From NCBI GenBank assembly GCA_902362715.1, contig CABIXN010000007.1, forward strand, positions 82,168-146,167: a stretch of DNA of 64,000 bases, given 5' to 3'. The translations under genes were made by a program, and so were the position numbers. The notes below the pieces were generated by a model, which made no database searches, was not told where the DNA came from, and saw only the letters and a list, made by a program, of their open reading frames with translations. Below are positions 60,509 through 64,000 of the stretch, in pieces. The stretch comes from Lachnospiraceae bacterium. GTDB lineage: Bacteria > Bacillota > Clostridia > Lachnospirales > Lachnospiraceae. The stretch's first letter is position 1. Every line of letters begins with the position of its first letter.

Positions 60509-61204
60509 ATGAAATGGACGTCAATTATTAAAATAAGTATTGATGTAGCAATGTATCTATTATTTCTGCTGCTTATGGGGCAATATCTCTTACGAGATGC
60601 GCCACACGAATGGCTGGGGGTTACTGCAGGAATTCTTTTCATTCTGCACAATATATTTAATTACAAATGGTACACGGCTATTTTCAAAGGCAGGTACAAT
60701 GCAATACGCATTGCGCAGACAGCCGTAAATCTGCTTCTTCTGCTTACTGTATTTGGATGTATGCTTAGTGGGATTTTTTCCTCACAGTATATCTTCTCTG
60801 TGGGAAACGGCGGCACAATAGAGCTTGGAAGATTTCTCCATCTTGTAACAACAGCATGGGCTTTTATCCTTATGTCGGTACATCTTGGACTGCACTGGAC
60901 AAACTTTATAGGAATCGCACAAAAAATTACCATAAATCCCAAAACACAAATCTTTTTTAGGTGGTTTTTCCGACTGATTGTAATCTTCCTTTGTATATAC
61001 GGTGTATATTTGTTCATAGACAGGCGCTTTTGGGAGGAACTATTTCATCTGATTGACTATCAGAAAGAATACGATGAATCCAAAACGTTTTTGATATATC
61101 TTATGGAATCTGTCATTATGTCATCGCTGTTCACTGCGGTAACTTATTATATAAAGAAATTTGCTTTATATAAAAAACAGTCCCATAGAAAGAAAACAGA
61201 TTAA
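60509..61204 (+). CDS. DUF4405-type integral membrane protein (candidate b-type cytochrome)
   Basis: The 231-aa product has about five or six TM helices. Its His residues sit at helix ends or within helices (FILHNIFNYKWYTAIFKG, FLHLVTTAWAFILMSVHLGLHW), a layout like cytochrome b561 or DUF4405 proteins that bind haem. It is the last gene of the flavodoxin lipoprotein operon (10-nt gap). A transmembrane electron path from cytoplasmic donors to the outer flavodoxins is a reasonable hypothesis; the haem ligands need experimental proof. Confidence 0.78.
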   Translation: MKWTSIIKISIDVAMYLLFLLLMGQYLLRDAPHEWLGVTAGILFILHNIFNYKWYTAIFKGRYNAIRIAQTAVNLLLLLTVFGCMLSGIFSSQYIFSVGNGGTIELGRFLHLVTTAWAFILMSVHLGLHWTNFIGIAQKITINPKTQIFFRWFFRLIVIFLCIYGVYLFIDRRFWEELFHLIDYQKEYDESKTFLIYLMESVIMSSLFTAVTYYIKKFALYKKQSHRKKTD

Positions 61205-61240
61205 ATTGCCCTTGATCATTTGTTAATTTCACGTATATAC

Positions 61241-61290
61241 AAAAAACAGATGCACCTTTTTCATAAAGAAAAATCTGCATCTGTTTTTTT
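61241..61290. terminator. Terminator of the flavodoxin/DUF4405 operon
   Basis: The stem AAAAAACAGATGCA / TGCATCTGTTTTTT (14 bp) has an AT-rich loop with a second small stem. Both arms are identical in sequence to the terminator at 27273-27317. Confidence 0.92.
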
Positions 61291-61303
61291 ATGATTCACT
61301 TTT

Positions 61304-61353
61304 CAAATCTCGCTCTCGCAAGACTGTGTGCGCGATTTGGGTCAGCTTTGCCA
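61304..61353. repeat. Element B, copy 5 (head fragment)
   Basis: About 50 bp match the first part of the element (CTCGCTCTCGCAAGACTGTG, CGCGATTTGGGTCAGCTTTG). It ends at the stop codon of the next gene. Confidence 0.8.
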
Positions 61354-61354
61354 C

Positions 61355-62281
61355 TTACTCTTTGATTAACTCCGGAAGAACAACTGCTCTTTCATATGCG
61401 GCATATTTTTTCCGTTTCTCAGCAATAATATCCTTGCCTTGGGCAGCCTTCATATGGCCTTTCCGGATATTATTATCATGGAGATCCTGTCCCCATTTAC
61501 TCCAGCGGTTTTTAGCCATCTCTTCCTCTGTAAATTCTACCATTAATTCATCATTTACAAGGCTCAGTTTCGCTTTTGTGAGACACTGCGGACAGTAGAC
61601 ACCGTCTTCTCTTATCTCCAGCATATTTCCATGACAGTCCGGACATACGCCTTTTGTGCCTACATAGGATGGTTTTTCACCCTTTTCTTTCATAAGCAGT
61701 GCATCTGCAATATTTTCTCCGAATTTATGCATCCGTGCAATCATCTCATCCTCTAACACAACAGCTGCCACAGACGGAACAAAATCAAAATGAACAGCAT
61801 CCACCAGTGCTTCATATGATCCGCAGAATTCCATAGCTGCCATTTTACAGAAATTCAGTGTAAAGTTGGTCCAGTCTGTTCCTCCAATAGAAAAAGCTGC
61901 CCCGATTTTATTATTTTTATGTACCATGTCACGATAATTTCCACTTGCATGGAGTTTATTTAAAAATGTAATCATAGGACCCGTTGGAAGCAGGTTGTAA
62001 GCAGGACTGGATACAATAATTGCATCTGCCTCACGCATCAGCTGCTCAATAAAATAGAAATGATCCGTACCGTTTTTGTGAACACATCTAAAATCCCAGT
62101 TTCCTTTCAGATGATTCACCATACAGGTCTCACATCCTACACATTTTCTGATCTCAGCTTCCTGAAGACGAACCAGCTGACATTCAGCTCCGCATTTCTC
62201 TTCAATTGCCATAAATGCTTCTTTCATCATAATTTCTGTATTACCGTTTTTTCTGCCGCTGCAGATACCTAAAACCTTCAT
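61355..62281 (-). CDS. Flavodoxin-family oxidoreductase with C-terminal zinc ribbon
   Basis: The 308-aa product has an N-terminal flavodoxin-like domain (MKVLGICSGRKNGNTEIMMK), the Cys cluster RKCVGCETCM (Cys47, 50, 53), SSPAYNLLPTGPMITFLNKLHA, and a C-terminal ribbon CPDCHGNMLEI ... YCPQC. ATG at 62281 has GGAGG 8 nt upstream; the frame to 62296 is not used. It is probably an FMN-dependent reductase of unknown substrate. A LysR gene lies 108 bp upstream in the same orientation. Confidence 0.88.
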   Translation of the reverse strand: MKVLGICSGRKNGNTEIMMKEAFMAIEEKCGAECQLVRLQEAEIRKCVGCETCMVNHLKGNWDFRCVHKNGTDHFYFIEQLMREADAIIVSSPAYNLLPTGPMITFLNKLHASGNYRDMVHKNNKIGAAFSIGGTDWTNFTLNFCKMAAMEFCGSYEALVDAVHFDFVPSVAAVVLEDEMIARMHKFGENIADALLMKEKGEKPSYVGTKGVCPDCHGNMLEIREDGVYCPQCLTKAKLSLVNDELMVEFTEEEMAKNRWSKWGQDLHDNNIRKGHMKAAQGKDIIAEKRKKYAAYERAVVLPELIKE

Positions 62282-62389
62282 ACCAGTTACCTCCATGTAA
62301 TCATTTTGTATTAATTATAATTGGAAATCAAAAGAGTGTAAAACAATTATTTTCTTTCTATTCACAATAAAAAGGTTGTGTTCTATATC

Positions 62390-63319
62390 CTATAATACAA
62401 CATCGAATTTATTTTTCTGATCTTTCATATGATTTCTCTGATACAACTGCGAAAGCTGAGCCGTCATATGTTCTCCAAATCCATTGACACCTACTATGCT
62501 GATCTGAGCCGGTTCATCCTCCGGCATATAGGCAATGGGATAAAATTTCAAACCACCATACTGGTTTCTGAAAAATTCCCGGAAACCGGTGGCAATTCCC
62601 TTCCCAGCCATAATTTCAATCTCCATACTTTCCCAGGATTTAAAATATTTTACCTTTGGCTCTATCCCAATACTGTGAAAATGACCAAGTATTTTTTTCT
62701 GTGCATCCGCAGAATGAGAATCTTCAAAAATAAAAATCGTTTCCTCTCCCACATCTGCCAGCGACAATTTCTCTCTTGCAGCCAGAGGATGATTTTGGGA
62801 CAGGATAATGGACAGCTGCACCGTTTTCAGCAGACACTGCTGATGACTGATCAGCTCTTTTGGAATCTCTGTAGAATAGGTTACAATTAAATCCGCTTTC
62901 TTTTCTTCGGCAAGCTGCTTTACATACGCCGGATTCCCTGAAACAACCTCAATCTGTATATCCGGATTTTTGCTCCCATACTGAGCCAGAAGGGGCAGCG
63001 TCAAATCTTTTACTGCATCATATTCTAAAATGGCAATCTTCACAAGACATTCCTTCTGCTCCCGCTCCTCCTGAATCAGACGTATCTCTTCATCCATCCG
63101 AAAAAGCAGTTCTTCCCAGAGTTTTCGCATCCTTACCCCTTCCCGGGTTAACATCAGCTGTTTTCTCTGTATACAGAACAAAGGAAAGTTAAGCTCTTGT
63201 TCCAAAGCCTTGATCTGTTTGCTGACTGCCTGCTGGGAAACAAATAATACATCTGCGGCTTTTGTAATACTCTGCTGTCTGGCCGCTTCTATAAAATAAC
63301 GCACCTGTAAAAATGTCAA
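62390..63319 (-). CDS. LysR family transcriptional regulator
   Basis: The 309-aa product has an N-terminal HTH (QQSITKAADVLFVSQQAVSKQIKALEQELN) and an effector domain. The gene lies upstream of the flavodoxin-like reductase and is a candidate regulator of it. The 108-bp gap between them is AT-rich. Confidence 0.93.
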   Translation of the reverse strand: MTFLQVRYFIEAARQQSITKAADVLFVSQQAVSKQIKALEQELNFPLFCIQRKQLMLTREGVRMRKLWEELLFRMDEEIRLIQEEREQKECLVKIAILEYDAVKDLTLPLLAQYGSKNPDIQIEVVSGNPAYVKQLAEEKKADLIVTYSTEIPKELISHQQCLLKTVQLSIILSQNHPLAAREKLSLADVGEETIFIFEDSHSADAQKKILGHFHSIGIEPKVKYFKSWESMEIEIMAGKGIATGFREFFRNQYGGLKFYPIAYMPEDEPAQISIVGVNGFGEHMTAQLSQLYQRNHMKDQKNKFDVVL

Positions 63320-63483
63320 TTATCCGTACCTCACAAACTGTTTTATGGAACCTGCTGATCTCTTACAATCCAGCAGGCTTCACCTCAAGACTGTTAATTT
63401 TTCTTTTATTATAAAGAAATTCCCGATTTTTTGCTAATAATTTGAAAAAAATTTAAGAAATGTATTAAGATATAGCCAAAAAC

Positions 63484-63514
63484 AGTTCCCCAGGCTCAAA
63501 ACAGCCTGGGAAGA
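63484..63514. repeat. Small inverted repeat next to element B
   Basis: GTTCCCCAGGCT / AGCCTGGGAAGAAC is an imperfect stem with a short loop, upstream of the LysR gene and directly before element B. It may be a terminator of the decayed gene on its right. Confidence 0.4.
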
Positions 63515-63524
63515 ACATCATATT

Positions 63525-63703
63525 CAAGTCTCGCTCTCGCAAGACTGTGTGCGCGATTCGGGTCAGCTTTGCTGACAATATTCTATTCCCAAGCGCTGCA
63601 CATCCTCGCGGAGCGTATATCAGGTGGGGATTGACTCCCGCCACTGATACCTGCTTGTTACTCACCGCCTATAGAGGCGGGAGTCATCTCACATCTGATA
63701 TAT
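63525..63703. repeat. Element B, copy 6 (full)
   Basis: This is the cleanest copy. Its head has TCTCGCTCTCGCAAGA and GTCAGCTTTGCTGAC hairpins, then GCGGAGCG. The second half is a long inverted repeat: arms TATATCAGGTGGGG ... GACTCCCGCC and GGCGGGAGTC ... ACATCTGATATA, about 27 bp with about 5 mismatches. The minus-strand frame at 63465-63665 is a repeat artefact. Confidence 0.9.
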
Positions 63704-63746
63704 TCTTTTGAACCGTTTCCTTCACATAGACAATTAAGAAATAAAA

Positions 63747-64000
63747 CTATATTTTTTCATCAGGTTTCATTTTCCTGATAAATTTTTGAATAGTCTCCGT
63801 CGTTTCCTCCAGTTCATCTGCAATCAACTAGGTACTCTTTCCTTTTTCCAATTTCTTTTGAATTAACTCTAATAGCTTCTCATCTTTCCCTGCCGCAAAA
63901 CCTTCTTCCCTTGCCTCATTCTGCTCCATGACTCTCTCTTCCCATGCCTGCATATATCTCACACTCACTTCCGCATTCTCTTTGAGACTGTCAATCCGTC
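63747..64000 (-). pseudogene. Decayed Rpn/PDDEXK-type recombination-promoting nuclease, C-terminal part
   Basis: The minus-strand frame entering at 64000 reads RIDSLKENAEVSVRYMQAWE, then ERVMEQNEAREEGFAAGKDE, LLELIQKKLEKGKS. It hits an in-frame TAG (63828-63830) and then continues LIADELEETTETIQKFIRKM to a stop at 63747. The Glu/Lys-rich tail with EGFAAGK and the final LIADELEET helix match, from memory, the C-termini of Rpn-family transposase-like nucleases. The 5' part lies outside the window. The premature stop suggests a pseudogene. Confidence 0.65.

Noticed and set aside
63465..63665. 66-aa minus-strand frame over element B copy 6
   Set aside because: It is a repeat translation, not a gene; it includes palindrome arms.
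1..64000. tRNA, rRNA or CRISPR arrays
   Set aside because: No cloverleaf-like CCA-ended sequences, rRNA signatures or regularly spaced repeats with unique spacers were seen; the repeats present are dispersed elements A and B.

Overview
The window looks like chromosomal DNA of an anaerobic low-GC Firmicute of the Lachnospiraceae (Blautia / Mediterraneibacter / Dorea-like). The evidence is the rpmF-plsX-acpP-rnc-smc order, a four-subunit 2-oxoacid:ferredoxin oxidoreductase, separate PurO-type IMP cyclohydrolase and AICAR formyltransferase genes, a UPF0237/UPF0210 pair, a DUF6472-like Cys-rich protein, strong AGGAGG ribosome sites, and no rRNA or tRNA. Most genes are on the minus strand. This placement is inferred from gene content, not from a search.

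Layout. 1-7.9 kb: 3' part of smc, rnc, acpP, plsX, rpmF, two YesL-like membrane proteins and ackA (fatty acid and phospholipid initiation, ribosome, acetate formation). 8-13.6 kb: two LysR regulators around an uncharacterised group: a MetE/YxjG-like methyltransferase, an L-fucose-isomerase-like protein, an acyl-carrier-like small protein and SufE. 13.7-18.8 kb: tmcAL and pyruvate carboxylase. 19-24.2 kb: two-component system plus ABC exporter of the peptide-sensing/resistance type. 24.3-26.2 kb: split last two steps of IMP synthesis. 26.8-32.6 kb: a lone sigma factor, an unknown membrane protein behind a Mn2+ (yybP-ykoY) riboswitch, a MATE exporter, and UPF0210 with its ACT partner. 32.7-38.5 kb: YycJ-like hydrolase, coaE, polA, small proteins and a trigger-factor-like isomerase. 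38.7-42.5 kb: relQ, then an accessory island with wrecked XRE and type III Mod genes and an intact AbiE toxin-antitoxin pair. 42.5-46.5 kb: LysR and porGDAB. 46.9-53.5 kb: complete phosphate regulon pstSCAB-phoU-phoPR. 53.7-57.5 kb: ECF sigma factor, membrane-anchored beta-propeller protein and a sortase-anchored surface protein. 57.7-62.3 kb: a MerR-controlled locus with two extracytoplasmic flavodoxin lipoproteins and a DUF4405 membrane cytochrome candidate, then a third flavodoxin-like reductase. The right end has a LysR gene and a decayed Rpn-type nuclease gene.

Two families of short intergenic repeats recur and are described here from the sequence alone. Element A (about 60-bp palindrome plus a GC-rich leader, five copies) always abuts the downstream edge of a minus-strand terminator hairpin. 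Element B (about 180 bp, six full or partial copies) has a long imperfect inverted repeat in its second half. It supplies the last codons and stop codon of two genes, and two co-oriented copies bracket the AbiE/Mod island.

The strongest candidates for undescribed biology are the extracytoplasmic flavodoxin/DUF4405 locus with its 19-bp-spacer MerR promoter, the isomerase-like/ACP-like/SufE operon, the Mn riboswitch ahead of an unknown membrane protein, and the two repeat families.
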